Origin: Doryteuthis pealeii
Taxonomy: Eukaryota > Mollusca > Cephalopoda > Myopsida > Loliginidae
Assembly (NCBI GenBank): GCA_023376005.1
Contig: CM042145.1
Location: forward strand, 12,856,454-12,920,453
Direction: 5' to 3'
Length of the DNA stretch: 64,000 nt
Shown here: positions 46,638 through 59,900 of the stretch, one piece after another
Numbering within the stretch: position 1 is the first letter of the stretch
Layout of the letters: each line of letters begins with the position of its first letter
Position numbers and translations under genes: made by a program
Notes under the pieces: model-generated
Told to the model about the DNA's origin: nothing
The model's input: the letters and a program-made list of their open reading frames with translations, nothing else
Database searches by the model: none

Positions 46638-47496
46638 AACTTTTCTATGCCATTGCAGAGATTTCCTTTATTTTTATTGGCTATTCTTGATCAACTGTAA
46701 ATATTCTGTGCCAGTTTTTTTTTTTTTTTCTTTCTTTTTAGCAGTCAATAGCAATGAAGCATTTAAATATCAATTTTGAAGCTGAATGTTAGTGGTTTCT
46801 TCAGCTCCTTGTAGATATACTATTCACAGATGCCAACTTGTCTGCTGGATTAAATATTATGTTTGATGTTGAATAAAGCTTGAGCTGGATTTCTATTTTC
46901 TCAATTCATCTGTTTTTTTATTTTATATATTTTCTATTGCTATAAAAGCTGATCTATGCATCTTGATCAGAACAAAGATCAACCTGGCTCCTTGAGTTAA
47001 CCTACTATCAATATTGGTTATTCATCCTAAGATGTTTTAAAAGAACTAGATGTTTTGTTATGGCTTATTTTATCTTCAGCATATTGTATTCTGAATGTTG
47101 TTACAAGAGACTTAATTGTAGGCCTGTACAAGTTTGAAAATGACCTTGGTTTGAATATCAAGATAAAATATACAGAAAAGAGTTGGCTATTTGAGCTTTC
47201 CCCCCACTCCTCACCTTCCAGTGTCTGCTAAACAAATATCATCTGTTAAAGATATCATCACAAACAATTAAACAGCTATTAGGATTTTTATATGCATCAT
47301 AATTATTTCTCTTGTTGCACTGAAAGTAAAACCAGATTTAATGAGATTATTCACTTAACCATCGGCACCAATGAGATAAAAGTAAACGGTTTGTACTTAC
47401 ATAATCCACTTGATTATTTGTTTTGTTTACTTACATTTGTTATGACTTATTTCTTTAGACAAAATAGTGGACAGTGCTTGAAAATTAGGTAATATT
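45133..47496 (+). other. Unique AT-rich intron with (TA)n
   Basis: Poly-T at 45739-45762 and a 78-bp (TA)n tract at 46560-46637. Nothing gene-like. Confidence 0.6.
46560..46637. repeat. (TA)n microsatellite
   Basis: About 38 TA units with one or two slips. Confidence 0.95.
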
Positions 47497-47795
47497 TCCA
47501 GTGATGCTTATAGCTTTTTGATTTAGCGCATCCTGGGATGCACATATTTGCTTTGAATTAGTCCCCGGAGAAAACTTATGGGTGCCAACTAAAGCCGTCT
47601 AATTCCAACTTTGTAACCTATCCTGTGTAATTCGTTTCTATGAAACTATTGAAATGTATTTACAATTAGCTTGAAATAGTGAGGGAAGAAAAAAGTAAAA
47701 CACTGGGACATATGAATAAGATTTTACAGCATCCTTTTAAATTTTTATGCATCAGGTACGTGTCCTGCGTCCCATCAGCATCTCTGTATCTCTTT
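47497..47795 (+). mobile_element. hAT-like MITE, family H
   Basis: Ends CAGTGATGCTTATAGC and CATCAGCATCTCTG are imperfect inverted repeats. Colinear with 53243-53575 and, inverted, 5791-6112. Confidence 0.6.
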
Positions 47796-48061
47796 GAAAT
47801 TTGATATGTTTATTCCATAATAGTTATTGCATTTTATGTACTATTTTATGCACCAACTATTATGGGACTGAGCTCACCAAGTGCCCCCATACTTCTGATT
47901 TTGTGTTAAACTAATCTTATTAAATGACAATTATCATGGGACAGATGTAGTTTAGACTAAAATCATGTTTTATCTTTGACATTATTATCATTGAGATGAA
48001 TTTACCTGCTCTAAATTGAATCTTGTTTACATACCTGTAAATAACTTAAAGAACCTATTTC

Positions 48062-48127
48062 TGCAAATCACCCAAGTTAAGCAGTGATGAACCTATTCAA
48101 TACTTAAGTGGGTGATCACTTAGTATG
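48062..48127 (+). repeat. 5S rRNA-derived fragment
   Basis: AATCACCCAAGTTAAGCAGT, GATGAACC and ACTTAAGTGGGTGATC match the central 5S region. It shows the uninterrupted order at the position where the other copy holds an LTR. Confidence 0.6.
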
Positions 48128-48189
48128 TATTTACAACCCCCCCCCACCCCATTCTTCACTGTGCAAGGTCAATTTGTAAGAAAGAGTAA

Positions 48190-48262
48190 AGTTGGTTTGA
48201 ATTCAGTTTTCTCTCTAGACTGGTTGCCAATCAAGGTTAAAGAATCCAGTCTGTCATTACAG
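48190..48262 (-). repeat. SINE family 2 fragment
   Basis: Minus strand CCTTGATTGGCAACCAGTC and GAGAAAACTGAATTCAAAC match the middle of family 2. Confidence 0.5.
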
Positions 48263-48737
48263 ACTAAAATTATGTTTTGTAGTTTTTGTTGACATTCTTA
48301 TCATTGAGTTGAATTTAACTGTACCAAATTGAATCTTATTTTCATACATGGTGCACAGTCTGATAACCAAAGAAGCCTTTACACTTGGTACATTTTCTGA
48401 CCATCTATTATGCCCCATAGCTTTCCCCCTGCCCATCATCAGACACTTTCAAACTGTACCAATATGTCTGTTATTTTTTTTATGAGCTTTTGTTTTGATC
48501 TTCTTTCTAACAAGGCCACAGTCAATTGTAAGGGATTGTAAAATGATTTATCAAGGCTTGAATTACAAATTGGAGTTCAGTTTGTTGAACATCAAATGGA
48601 AAATATTCTGAAGGCTATGAATATTAAGTGGCTAAGGTATAAGAACAGCACCATTGATGTACAAAAACAGAAAGTGGCTTATGGTACAAACCTTAGAAAA
48701 ATATAAATGTTATATTGCAAATTATGTTCCAATGCTT

Positions 48738-49020
48738 AGGCGTGCTTTATCATTGTAGGAAATGGAATCGGCAATCAGTTCAAATCCTGATGAGGCTGAT
48801 TGCGCTTCACTTTGCACTAATGCCCTTGGGAAAGGAATGAATCCTTCTTTACTCCTTTCAGCAATGGGTAAATAGCAGGGTAGACTAGGGTTTTTTTTAA
48901 TTTTTTTTTTTTTTTTTTTTTTTTTTTAAGCCTTGTTCAGGAAACCAGTTTTACTCTGCTTAAAAAATTGATCCTGTGTCACATCCTACCTATGATAATG
49001 ATTGTGTAAATACATATGTT
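48738..49020 (+). mobile_element. SINE family 2, decayed
   Basis: GGCAATCAGTTCAAATCC (B box), ACTAATGCCCTTGGGAAAGG, GGTAAATAGCAGGGTAGAC, a long poly-T interruption and TGTGTCACATCCTACC. The CTGATGAG here belongs to the SINE and is not a ribozyme. Confidence 0.65.
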
Positions 49021-49621
49021 CCAATACTTTTTCATTAAAAGGCTGATCCAAAAGCTAAGAAAGGTTAGTTAAACTAAAGATTGCTGAGTTTTCTTATACA
49101 ACAGATTCAAGCTGTGAATAAATAATTATATTTGTGTTATCAAAAAAAAATATGATAATATACAAAGATTTGTTTTACTGTAGTTGAAAAGTCATTTTAT
49201 TGCTTACAAGATGGTGAGGTTCTATGAGCTTCCTACCAAGTGCTCTCTTACCATTTGCACTCTACAACTGCACATATTATCTAGATATTTTAATGAGTAA
49301 ACACTTTGAATAAAACCATATTAAGAAGATGGATTATGAAATCTCTGAGATTAGAGCTTAATGGTGTCTATTGATAAAGGAAATGATTTTGTTTTATTTG
49401 ATAGCTCAATAAATATTTATAGCATCTGAAAATGTAAATTGAGTAATGAAGAGTGTGAATGTACAGATGTTATAAAGATATTGAAATGCTGAAGGATTTT
49501 TATAATTTCACAACAGGGTTTTATCCTGGAGAGCAGTTATAATTTTTTTTAGATGCAGGCATGAAATGCCATTTATTGAGACTAAAATTCAATTGCTTTG
49601 TAGGCAAGGATTACAATACAT

Positions 49622-49965
49622 TGAATGCATCCCCCTTCAGAGAGTTAAGACTCCTCAAAAAGGAGTGTCTTGGGTATGACACTAAACTGCATCTGATGGT
49701 GAGGCTCCAGTTCTGGGGAGTGTTCTCTTCATTGCCATTACTCCTAGCTCTACTCTGACTTGGAGTAGTAGTATCTGTTTAGGGGCCCCATCTATTGGCC
49801 AAATAAATCTGTTTAATAATTCTTCATATTCAATTAGACTGTGCCCCCCCCCCAAAAAAAAACACTTAAGAAACTACACAAAAAATTTAAATGTACAATG
49901 AATGTGATTCCCTAACCTTGAGGCATAAAATAATGCTAGACAGGTTGATCTGCTATTAAAATCAA
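49622..49965 (+). repeat. Dispersed repeat, family G
   Basis: CTTCAGAGAGTTAAGAC, GGGTATGACACTAAACTGCA, CCAGTTCTGG, CCCCATCTATTGGCCAAATA, then a C/A-rich spacer and the tail GTGATTCCCTAACCTTGAGG. Confidence 0.7.
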
Positions 49966-50307
49966 TCAATCATTAAATGATATTTATAAGCCCATTTTAA
50001 TGATTGATAAAAATAGCAAAAAATAAAAGCACAATTTTTAATTGTAAAGGATAAAATATCACCTAACCATTGTTGAATAATTATACTAAGTTCCAATTAC
50101 CATTGAATTGGTAAGACAAGGCAACAAGTAGCCGTAACTGAATACGGATCTAATCTTGTTGCAATCCTACTGCAGAATGCCAGAGTATTTATGAAGCCTC
50201 ATAATATCATAGAAACTAAGCAGCCAATCAGGACTCAAAGAATGGAATCATCCAAATACATAAATGGACTATTCTTGAGTTCCATAAGTACCAGCTGTCT
50301 TGGGCAC

Positions 50308-50420
50308 TTGTTCAGTTGTGCTTAGCCAGTTGCTGTTGTCCAAACCAACAGTATACTGACTGACTGGCAGGTTCAGTTGTGCTTAGCCAGTTGCTATTGT
50401 CTAAACCAACAGACTGACTG
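50308..50420 (+). repeat. ~60-bp tandem duplication
   Basis: TTCAGTTGTGCTTAGCCAGT, TGCT(G/A)TTGTC(C/T)AAACC and AACAG..ACTGACTG occur twice in a row. Confidence 0.85.
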
Positions 50421-50614
50421 ATTCAATAACCATATCATAAACAATTCTATTATAAGTAAAAATCTTGGTTGGCAAATCTTTTTTAGTTTTCTGAAACAAA
50501 ATCATTTTTTAAAATTCATTGCTTTTTATCAGCATAAATAGAGTTTAAACGGTTCCTCCATCGAGTTACCAACTTTGTTTGTAGATGACATTAAGTCTTT
50601 GGGGTAATAATTTG

Positions 50615-50911
50615 TTAAATGTCTTGCAAGAGTATTTCATTATCTAGAGGTAGGTGATCTTTAAAGACTGAAATGACTGAGGTCAGTTGGTGATTAGGTT
50701 TGTGGCATTCCTTGTGCACCAATTCTTTCCTATTGACTGTGCCAAAAATCGTGGATGGTCCAACACAAGCTTTCACCACTATAAACAAAACCTTGTGTGG
50801 GTTGTTCATTGGATGAACCCTCATGCATCGAAATTGATGAGAGAGCCCATTTCCATTTTCAATAAAGACTGAAAATATCTTGTGTGTAGAAAGGTGAGGC
50901 GATATTCCCAC
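50615..50911 (-). other. Unassigned 98-codon open frame
   Basis: An open frame with ordinary amino-acid composition (contains KACVGPSTIFGTVNRKELVH), no low-complexity bias and a stop at both sides. I recognise no family and see no splice context. It could be chance, an old transposon piece or a processed pseudogene. It is antisense to DIP2. Confidence 0.15.
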
Positions 50912-51224
50912 TCTTGGAGAGATGCTGTAAGCAGCAGGTGATCAACTCTCCATATACACCGTTCACTGCGATAACCACAAACTATTTCCTGCTTTAATGA
51001 TAGGAATCTGATTGTTAGTGGTCACTTATCTCATTTAGGAAAGTAACTTTAATGACTAAATCACTAACTTCTGTTTTTAATTGTCCACAAATTAACATTC
51101 TCTATAGGACTTTTGTCTTACTATTGTACTCGACAGTTGAATATTTTCTGGAAGTTATAAAAACAAGTTTTTTTTTAGTGTTCCCACTAAATAGTCAAGT
51201 CTTCAGTACTCTTAAAAGTTTTAC

Positions 51225-51612
51225 ACCCTGTTGGCGGGGCTTAGAATACACTGTATGTATTCTCTGCAGAGGGATAAGACCCCCCCCACACATACATTAA
51301 AGGGTGTTCTGGGTGTGACACTAAACTGCATCTTATGGTGAGTTTCCAGTTCTGGAGATCTGAGGAGTTTAGAGTACCCCCTTTATTGCCATTACTCCCA
51401 GGTCCACTCTGACCTGGAGTGGTATTACTTGTTAGGGTCCCATCTATGGGTCAAATAGATCTGTTTAAAAATTAATTGTATTTGTACCCCCCCCAAAAAA
51501 AAACAAAAAAAAAAAACTGCAAATATTAGCATAAAATGAATGTGATTCCCTAACCTCTAGGCATAAAATAACCCTAGATTAGTTGAAATGCTGTTAAAAT
51601 CAATCAGTCATT
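51225..51612 (+). repeat. Dispersed repeat, family G, best copy
   Basis: GTTGGCGGGGCTTAGAATAC, CTCTGCAGAGGGATAAGAC, a GTTCTGGGTGTGACAC block, CATTACTCCCAGGTCCACTC, GGGTCCCATCTATGGGTCAA, an A/C spacer and tail AGGCATAAAATAACCC. Confidence 0.7.
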
Positions 51613-52757
51613 AAAAGTTTTATCTATATATTACTAAAATTCTCATACTTGTATCTATGTAACCATAACCCAGCAAAATTGCAGATTCTCATGAGATTTT
51701 TATTAAAGCAATATGCATAAAATGTTCTTAGAGAATAAAGTAATCACCAGTCCAATTTGCAACTGAATGATAATCATGTCAAAATTCAGGCTGTCCATGA
51801 TTTTTTAATCATCAAAATTTTCAATAAAACAAATAATGATGAAATTCTAATTAGAACCCTTCATTCCTTCCTGAACAGAAGCATCAATATCATCATGGAT
51901 TGCTGTTACAATGGAAAACCAATGGCTTCACAGGTTGTCTCCTATAAGAATAAACCTTATTCTTTGAAATTTTTCATTGAAATATAATCATTTGCTGCTC
52001 AAAATCCTAGGCTAACATGAATCCGGTATCATTTAATTGTATGATACATTAATTGTTTTTAAATGTAGAACCGAAAGAAAATTATTTTGAAAAGCAAATT
52101 AGGAAATTATAAAATGTCTGTTTAAATTTCTTTTTCCTTAGTCATATTGGGAGTTTCTATAAGTGGTTGTCATTACATAAATGTACAAACATTCCAAAAG
52201 ATTGGGAATATAAGAAAATAGTTTCCCATAAACCAATGGAAACAACACTAAGAATTTCACATTAATTCACTTGGCCAATGAAACTAAATGCTAAAATATG
52301 TGATAGTCATTTTTTTTTTCTTTTTTTTTTTTTAATGACTCAAACTCTTTTTTTCTCTCTCAACTAGAATATACATATTTATGTTTAGAATCGTTTGCAA
52401 TAGAATTGCTTATAACATCATTGGGTAATATTTTCTCTTTTGTAACTACAATTTTTTTTTTTTCTTTTTTTTTTTTTTTTGGCTTGGTACTCTTATAAAG
52501 TAAGTTTTGAAAATGAGCTTAGCAGCTGAATCATTCAGTATTATCTTGAATTGTAGCATATGAAAGATATTATAGATTTTGATGTTAGTTATCCCACATC
52601 TTCTTCACTTCCAATTTTGCCACAAATCTGGAAACTTTCATGGCAATTTTAATTTCCAAATGTTATCAATATGTCTATAAGCTGTGGACCTACTCCATAC
52701 ATTTTTTCCTATATAAGTTTTGCCTACAAAAAAAATGAGTGAGCATTTACTGATAAG

Positions 52758-53240
52758 AACAGATATATGTTGTAGTTTTGGGCTGAAATATTGTAACTTT
52801 ACCTTAATTGTTTTATTAGATTTCTGAATGTCTTTTAATAAACACAACTACAAACGTATTAACTCTTAACATCCTGTTAAGAATTTTCTAAGTCCAGAGC
52901 TCCATTCCTATAAGGATTTATCAAGAGATGGCTAAAAATGTCCTTTACATCTAAAGGTACTTGTTATCTCCCTCAAATCAAGACTTCTAAATATGTTTAA
53001 TATTACATTTAAACAAAGGCTATCATTTGGGGTAGATTAGGAAAATGAATGTGACTTCCGGACGGGTGGAATGAGGCAGTATAGGACATTAAGAGTTAAG
53101 AGACCTAAAAACAGAAGGCAATATGTAGAACACACAATCACCTGTATAGATGATTGTTCATCCATCTCTTTTCTTTTTTGTGTGTGCGCACATGTATGTG
53201 CACACACAGATAGATACATAGATTCCATGGAATACATCAG
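52758..53240 (+). repeat. Local duplication, copy 1 (contains a MITE)
   Basis: 52761-52862 plus 53100-53240 match 53577-53677 plus 53678-53815 (TTTTATTAGATTTCTGAATG, AACAGAAGGCAATATGTAGA, CACATGTATGTGCACAC). The copy is interrupted by the MITE at 52863-53095. Confidence 0.88.
52863..53095 (+). mobile_element. piggyBac-type MITE, copy 2, in TTAA
   Basis: 233 bp with ends CTCTTAACATCCT and AGGACATTAAGAG, bordered by TTAA at 52859-52862 and 53096-53099. The sister duplication has a single TTAA (53674-53677) and no insert, giving an empty-site control. No transposase is encoded. Confidence 0.88.
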
Positions 53241-53242
53241 TG

Positions 53243-53575
53243 ATGCTTATAGTTTTTTAATTTAGTGCACCCTGGGTGCCCATATTAGCTTTGAATGATT
53301 CCCCAGGAAAATTAATGGGTCCCAACTAAAGTTTCTTAATAAATTGTAGGGTTTTTATTTATGATCTGGAGAAACAACTGAAACAGACTAACTCCTACCT
53401 TGTAACCAATCCAGTATGATTCGTTTCTAAGAACCTTTTGAAGGGTATTTACAGTTAGCTTGAAATGATGAGGGAAGAAAAAAGAAAAACACTGGGACGC
53501 ATGTATATGATTTTATTACGTCCTTTTAGATTTTTATGCATCAGGGATGCAGGATGTGTACCTATCAGCATCTCT
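53243..53575 (+). mobile_element. hAT-like MITE, family H
   Basis: CAGTGATGCTTATAG start, TGCACCCTGGGTGCCCAT, ATGAGGGAAGAAAAAAGA, ACACTGGGACGCATG and a CTATCAGCATCTCTGG end. Confidence 0.6.
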
Positions 53576-53576
53576 G

Positions 53577-53815
53577 GATATATGCTGTAATTTTAAGCTG
53601 AAATATTCTAACTTTACCTAAATTGTTTTATTAGATTTCTGAATGTCTTTTAATAAACACAACTGCAAACGTATTAAGAGACATAAAAACAGAAGGCAAT
53701 ATGTAGAACACACAATCACCTTTATAGTGCTCATCCATCTCTTTTCTTTTTTTTGTGTATGTGTGCACATGTATGTGCACACGCATATAGATACATAGAT
53801 TCCATGAAATGCATC
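53577..53815 (+). repeat. Local duplication, copy 2 (empty site)
   Basis: Partner of 52758-53240 without the MITE. Confidence 0.88.
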
Positions 53816-53821
53816 CATAAT

Positions 53822-54073
53822 AAAGTAGGTGGAGTGGCCTATTGTCAGTATCAGCCATACACCGAGGGAGTCTATCCTCTTTTGACTAGCACTAGACCAG
53901 GGAGATTGTATTTTGCATCTGAGGTGGAGCACCACACTTGCCATCAGCTCCCCACTTTACCACATAGATCCAAGCTATGCTACTCATGTGTTGAGTTGGC
54001 AAAGGCCAGTATTGAACCTGGAACCTTGTGGTTCTGAGGCTAATGCTCTACCGACTGAGGTAAACTGGCCCTA
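53822..54073 (-). mobile_element. tRNA-derived SINE, family 1
   Basis: Minus strand GGCCAGTTTACCTCAGTCGG head, CAGGTTCAATACTGGCC B box, body through CTAGTGCTAGTCAAAAGAGG. Confidence 0.85.
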
Positions 54074-55889
54074 AATACCATTCTAAAATAAATTAGTTTA
54101 TTTCTACAGTAATATTTAGGGAATCACAACATATACCTAACAAAAATAAATATAACCTTTTATAATAACAAAAAAGAAAAATTTGAATGGAAAAATGAAG
54201 ATTCATTTTTGTGAAGGAAGTAGCTTACTTTTGTAGGCAAATATATTTATATTTTGTGAATAATTTAGTTAATGTTTTAGATGGATGGTTTGATTTGCAA
54301 TAAGATTACCATTGCCAGTTTGCAAGAAGGTCATGGTTGACAAAAACACTATCATAGTTCAGAATAATTATAAAAACTATCAACAAAACAAAAAGGAATA
54401 GGTTTTTAAAGAATAAGTTATGAAATTAATAATAGTTATTAATTTTCATTATTTCTTTTTTTAATAAACTGTCTTCTTTTTTAGTAGCTGACTTTTACAG
54501 TAAAATATACAAATTAGCTAATTCCATTTAAAAAAAATCACTTTCTCTTTCAGTTAGATAGCAGGCTACTCAGAAACGTTTGTTTTGGGAACACGAATTT
54601 ATGTAGAACCCAAGCAAAGACACACATACACTCAGAGCAGTTTGGTTAAAGATGACTGGCAAAGACTTTTTTGTAACATTCATATTTCAATATGTATGTT
54701 CAGTGTTGACTTGGTTGCAAATTCAGGAATTGTCTATAATTATAAAATTAAGTGCTTTTTTGTTAGTCATCCAACCATATCCAAGATTAAGAACTAAATT
54801 GAGATATAGCTAAATTCAATTACATGAGCTTTTTCATAGAGAACATTTAACCTACAACTGCTTTCTGTTTTTTTATTTGTTTTTTGTTTTTTTTAAAATC
54901 TTGTATTGTCTACTGATAACATTTTTAGGGCAGTTTGGTCTACAATTTTCTATCCTTTAAAAATCTGACCAATAGGCATTCTGTGTTGGGAAATAAAGAT
55001 TTAATTTTTTTATTAGATGTTGTTGTCTTCTCTATATAACTCCTCCATCTCTTTCTCCTTCTTTTTAATTTTTTTTTTTTAACAAGTACTCGAGAACAAG
55101 GTTGTCACTCTCTAATGGATGAAAACAAAGTCATTTGTTGTACCATCTGCCCCCCAAAAATGAATCCATTTAACAAATGTCTCTGATGATAACTTGTCTA
55201 CTCCCAACACTGATTATACAAAAGATGTTTTGTCTTAGCAAGAGAGTGATGAGGAAGATCTCAAGAAAGCTTACTTATGGATCAACTCTATTTCTTAAAA
55301 AAAATAGAATAAAATTACATTACTCTGAATATAAAACAAAATTTCCTCTATTTTGTCTGTAGTTTCAGTTATAAAAGTTTATATAGTTTTCTTTATATTC
55401 AAGTCTTCTTTGTATAAGTGTAGCTTAGTCTGACACAAGGCTAAACTAAAGCTGCATCTAGTTAGGATAACAAAGAAAGTTTACTTGCTTTTAGGTACCC
55501 TAAAATCTCATTTGTCAAACCAACAAGTACTGACTAATAAACATTTTGATTGGTAGTTAATTTTCTCTTCTTCAGTATCCAAAACAACTTTCTGAACAAT
55601 AAAGACAGTCTTTCTGTTCCAACTTTGGTATGATTCAGTTTTAAGTAACATAATTCTTACAGTTGTATGTTGTTTTTTAAAAAAAATTGACTTGGACACA
55701 TCAAGTTTGAGAAACTAATTATAGGTTTAGTAAAGAAAACCAATGAGTTAAGAAAGGGTTTCTCTGTCTATTTGGATTTGAATGTGTGTGTGTGTGTGTG
55801 TGGATGGATGGATGGATATGTATGTATTATTTTTTTTTCTTTAGGGTCCTCTGTATCTACACCCCTAAATACCTAGATGATGAGTTTAA
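54074..55889 (+). other. Unique AT-rich intron
   Basis: No gene or recognised repeat, apart from a (TG)n(GATG)n tract at 55786-55820 and a trace of the SINE family 3 tail near 55420. Confidence 0.6.
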
Positions 55890-56955
55890 TTGAATAGAAA
55901 ATTCTTTCTAAATCTTCTATATACTAAACCTTTTATACAATTTGCAAAATCTAAAGCCCTCAAAATCCATAAAAGAAATCAATCACAAACCCCCAACTAT
56001 ATACCTTCTGATATATTTAAACTTCCCCATAGACACATAATTTTACCTAATAACTCTTATTCTAACTTTATAGAAAAGAACTTAGATAACCTTGGTATTA
56101 AAACGGTTACTTTAGCTTCTACGAAATCTCGCCAACATAAAATCTGACTCCATGCAAAGAATATTGATAATTTTTAGAAGCCTTAAAAAACGTGTATATG
56201 AGCACAAGAGATATTGATTAGGAAATCTGACAACAGACTTTTCCAACATATGTCCAAAACTAATTATGATTTTAATTTCAATAATGCCACGATATCAACT
56301 CACATCCATAACAAAAGTTTGAAACAGATTTTTGAATCCAGTGCAATTTCGCTTTAACCCTCCCTTAACACTCTGCCTGGGTTTTCCAACATATCTCCTT
56401 TTCTAGGTAAATTAGTTCTAAACAGCTACAGCATACCAAACCTTAATTAATCATCTTTCCATACAAATTTACTCTTTTACTCTTGTAAATTAAATTTATT
56501 CCAATTCTGTCCTTCCATTTATCCTCATGACAGATAAGTTTGTTATACAAAAAATCAAACTTAATAACACAACATTAGATTAGGTAATTTAAACAATATA
56601 CTGTTCCAAGACATATCCAAACTTCTCATACTTAATTTTAATGATACTAAATTCAGATAATATATACTTTTCTCATCTTTTAATCTATGGTATCTTTAAG
56701 AAATATGTCATACTTTTAGCTGTTTTGAGGCGTCTTTGCTTATACCAATCACATTCTTTGAAAAAATGAACACTATTAAAAATATGGTTATGAGCCTTTC
56801 TACGTATATAAATTTCCCAACTACCATTATCTAAAAAAAAACAAACATCCATCACTGTTCAGACAACAATTTTTCCATCTTAATATCCTAATGAAGGTTT
56901 ATTAAAAAAAACAAAACGTTTTAATGTTGACTTCACAAACTATAAATTCATCTTT
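55890..56955 (+). mobile_element. Penelope-like retroelement, decayed 3' fragment
   Basis: An open frame at about 56244-56355 reads HMSKTNYDFNFNNAT, then IHNKSLKQIFESSAIS, followed by LPGF..GKLVL. This is colinear with the fragment at 17.7 kb and typical of the tail of the GIY-YIG endonuclease in Penelope-like elements. The 85-codon frame at 55890-56147 is probably upstream coding of the same element. The 3' end contains CCTAATGAAGG..CAAAACG at 56886-56915, matching 39888. No reverse transcriptase core is visible. Confidence 0.6.
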
Positions 56956-59900
56956 GAGTAGTTAAGCTTAATCTTTTTTTTCCCCCCCCCCCCACACCAC
57001 TCATACTATAATCAAAACATAAAAAGAAATTGTCAATTATAACAGAAATAGCTTTTAATTAAACTTTTTACAAAAGATCCATTCTGAATTTCAAATAGGG
57101 GGATTACCTGAGTATGTTGTTTTGGGATTTTGTAAAATGAACCAAAATCATGAATTATTAAATCTTTGATTTTTTAATTGGACTGTTTCCCTAAAAAAAA
57201 AAAAAAAAAGAACAGAAATTCAATTTGAGGATGCCATGGTATTGATTAGTTGATTTCTCTCACCAGGCTTGCTTTTACATCCACACTTGGGCTTTCAAAA
57301 TCACAACTTGTTGAGAAATGATCCAGGTATGAAAAAAGAGGATATTTTTGTTTGTTTTTTTTATTAATCAACTGACCTGTTTGGTTTCCTTACTCACATT
57401 TTGGATTTTTTTCTAGGATTTCTCTTAATATTTCCAATTCTATTAACATTGTTTGACTTGTAGCTGTTTCTTGTCTTTACTATCTTTTCTTGGATTGACC
57501 AATAGGCATCTTAAAAGTGTGTCTGTGTTTGTTTATTTGGCACATGGTCTTAATTTCACTTATTCTCTCTAAGCCTGTTGATGTAGATCTGCACATATCT
57601 GGGCAAAAATAGAATTAGTCTATATGAAACTAATTTAGATTTAAAGATTTAGAATATCATGAATTAAAAAAGTTTAGTTCATTGAGAGATTTCTAGACAT
57701 TCTTGGAGATATTTATTTGCAGTATTTTTAATTCCAAGTTAACATCAAAACCAGCATTATCAGTCTATGAATGCTTTTGATGCTCTATCATTCTAAAATA
57801 AAAACTTTGATATTTATTAAATGAAACTTACACCAGTTATTTACATGAAAAATGAACTTTTAATTTTTGAATTTTTTTAGATCAGTAAGTATCATTAATA
57901 TACAATGATATGCTTTGACGAGCATCCTCATCTTGGTTTTTCTTATAGTCATAACATTTTGCCTGTTGTACATTCTGGCCTTCCTCGGATATTATAGTCA
58001 AGAGAGATCACAAGGACAGATTAACAAGAAAGAATTAACTGATATGACATATCATCTAAGTATGGACACAAGATTGAGGACAATCTACCCTTATGGATTG
58101 AATAAAGGGTTCAGTTTGAAATACCCAGAAGTTTATCAACTATTACAGGAAGAAGGTCAGAATGTATAATGGCTGAAAAATTACAACTATAACAACCAAG
58201 ATGATACTAGTTTTTTTAATATATCTATGTATAATAATTAGGAAAATTATTAAAAATTCCTTCTCCAACCTAAATTTGTCTCTAACACGTATTGCTTGTT
58301 TTATTCTCTTATACCAGTTTTTAGATATTATTCAATATCTTTACAATTTAACTTTTTATTCTTTTCAAATGTGGGGTGGGAAAACCCAGATGAATCTCTC
58401 TCTCTTCTCTTCTGTTCTTATCATGAAGTGCATCCCTTGACTTTACTATCTTTTATTCATACTGTTCTTTATTCTGGTTTTTGCTTGTATCAACTGACAT
58501 CTGACTCTTTCTGTGCATGGCTTGAAAAACAGACCAAAAAGATTCATTCAATGAACAAATATCAACTCCAAATATTTATACATTATCACCATTTTTGTTG
58601 AGAATTGAAATGTTATGAGTATTTATATCCTGATTGTTTTTTAAGCTTTTGTTTTTTAGCCTCTTTTTTTTTTTTTGTATCACATTGATTTTTTCAAAAA
58701 TTTTTTTCTTTAGGTTTTTTGATTTTCTTTTTAGAAGTTTTGAAGAAAAAAATTTTGAATTTTTTTTCATAGAAAAATGTTTTTTTTTTTATTTATAGTT
58801 GAAGATGAATTTTTATACTGAGTGACTTATAAGCTTTACTTGACCTTGCTTGGGGGAGGGAAAAAAAACGTAATCAAGATTTGAAAGTTATTGTTTCGTA
58901 ATATGGTAGAACACTTTGAAAGCATATTGGCAGTCGATGACAATTTTGAAAAATTTTATACCTTGCAGCTTAGCTTGGTGCAGAATATATTTATTGAAAA
59001 ATGAATATTTCTTCTGTAATATGGAAAATCAAAGTTTCCATAAAATTCCATTATATATTCCACACTCTAAAAATAAATCTATTTCTACTTTTGTTCCACT
59101 GCCAGTGAACTCGGAGGTCAGGTCTAGTATCATCTGCTCTGATCTTTTGTGAAGTCCAAAAACATATATAGGCAATATAATGCAGAAATTAAAACCACAT
59201 ATTACAAGTAATATTTTTGTACTTTTATGATCATCAGCCTGTACGAAATTCTGAATATTTACAAGTGGTACAGGAAGGTTATGTATTCCATCTTAAATTA
59301 TTATTTTTCTTTTTGGCTGGAAATAGCAGATTTGGCCCTTAATAGACCTATGGCCATCTCTAATGTCCTAGGAGGTCAGTACCATATATCACATGTTCAT
59401 ATATAAGTTACCTTTAATTTTCAGCCCTCAGAATACAACCATTTATTCAATCATAAAAATGTTTATAACTAAGCAATTCTTGCATTATTAGTGTGTCATA
59501 TATATATAGCTTACAAATTGTTGCTTAACCTTCTCTTGATTTTCCTTGCTACTAAGTATTTGTCATTTGTTTAAGGCACACAATTTATGCTCCTCCTACA
59601 AACTATTTTTATTTTTTATTTTTATTTTTATTTTTTAAAAAATAATTTTCATTTCATTTACTCATTTCTGTTCATTGTGTAATGTGCCAGTCATGGAGAG
59701 ATTCAATCTTGTGATATTTTAAAGCTTGACTTGCCCAAGGCAGTTCTCAGGTAATTATCAATTCAAACCAGGATTACCTGAGCTGTTTTCACAACCACTG
59801 CCTCATCTAAATTATTCAATGCATTTTACACACAGAACCTACTTTACCCCTGACATACATAAGGAGCTTAATTGGAGTTTATCTTAATTTATCACTTGCT

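Noticed and set aside
48790..48800. CTGATGAG as a hammerhead core
   Set aside because: It is part of the SINE family 2 B-box region and has no GAAA or helices in place.
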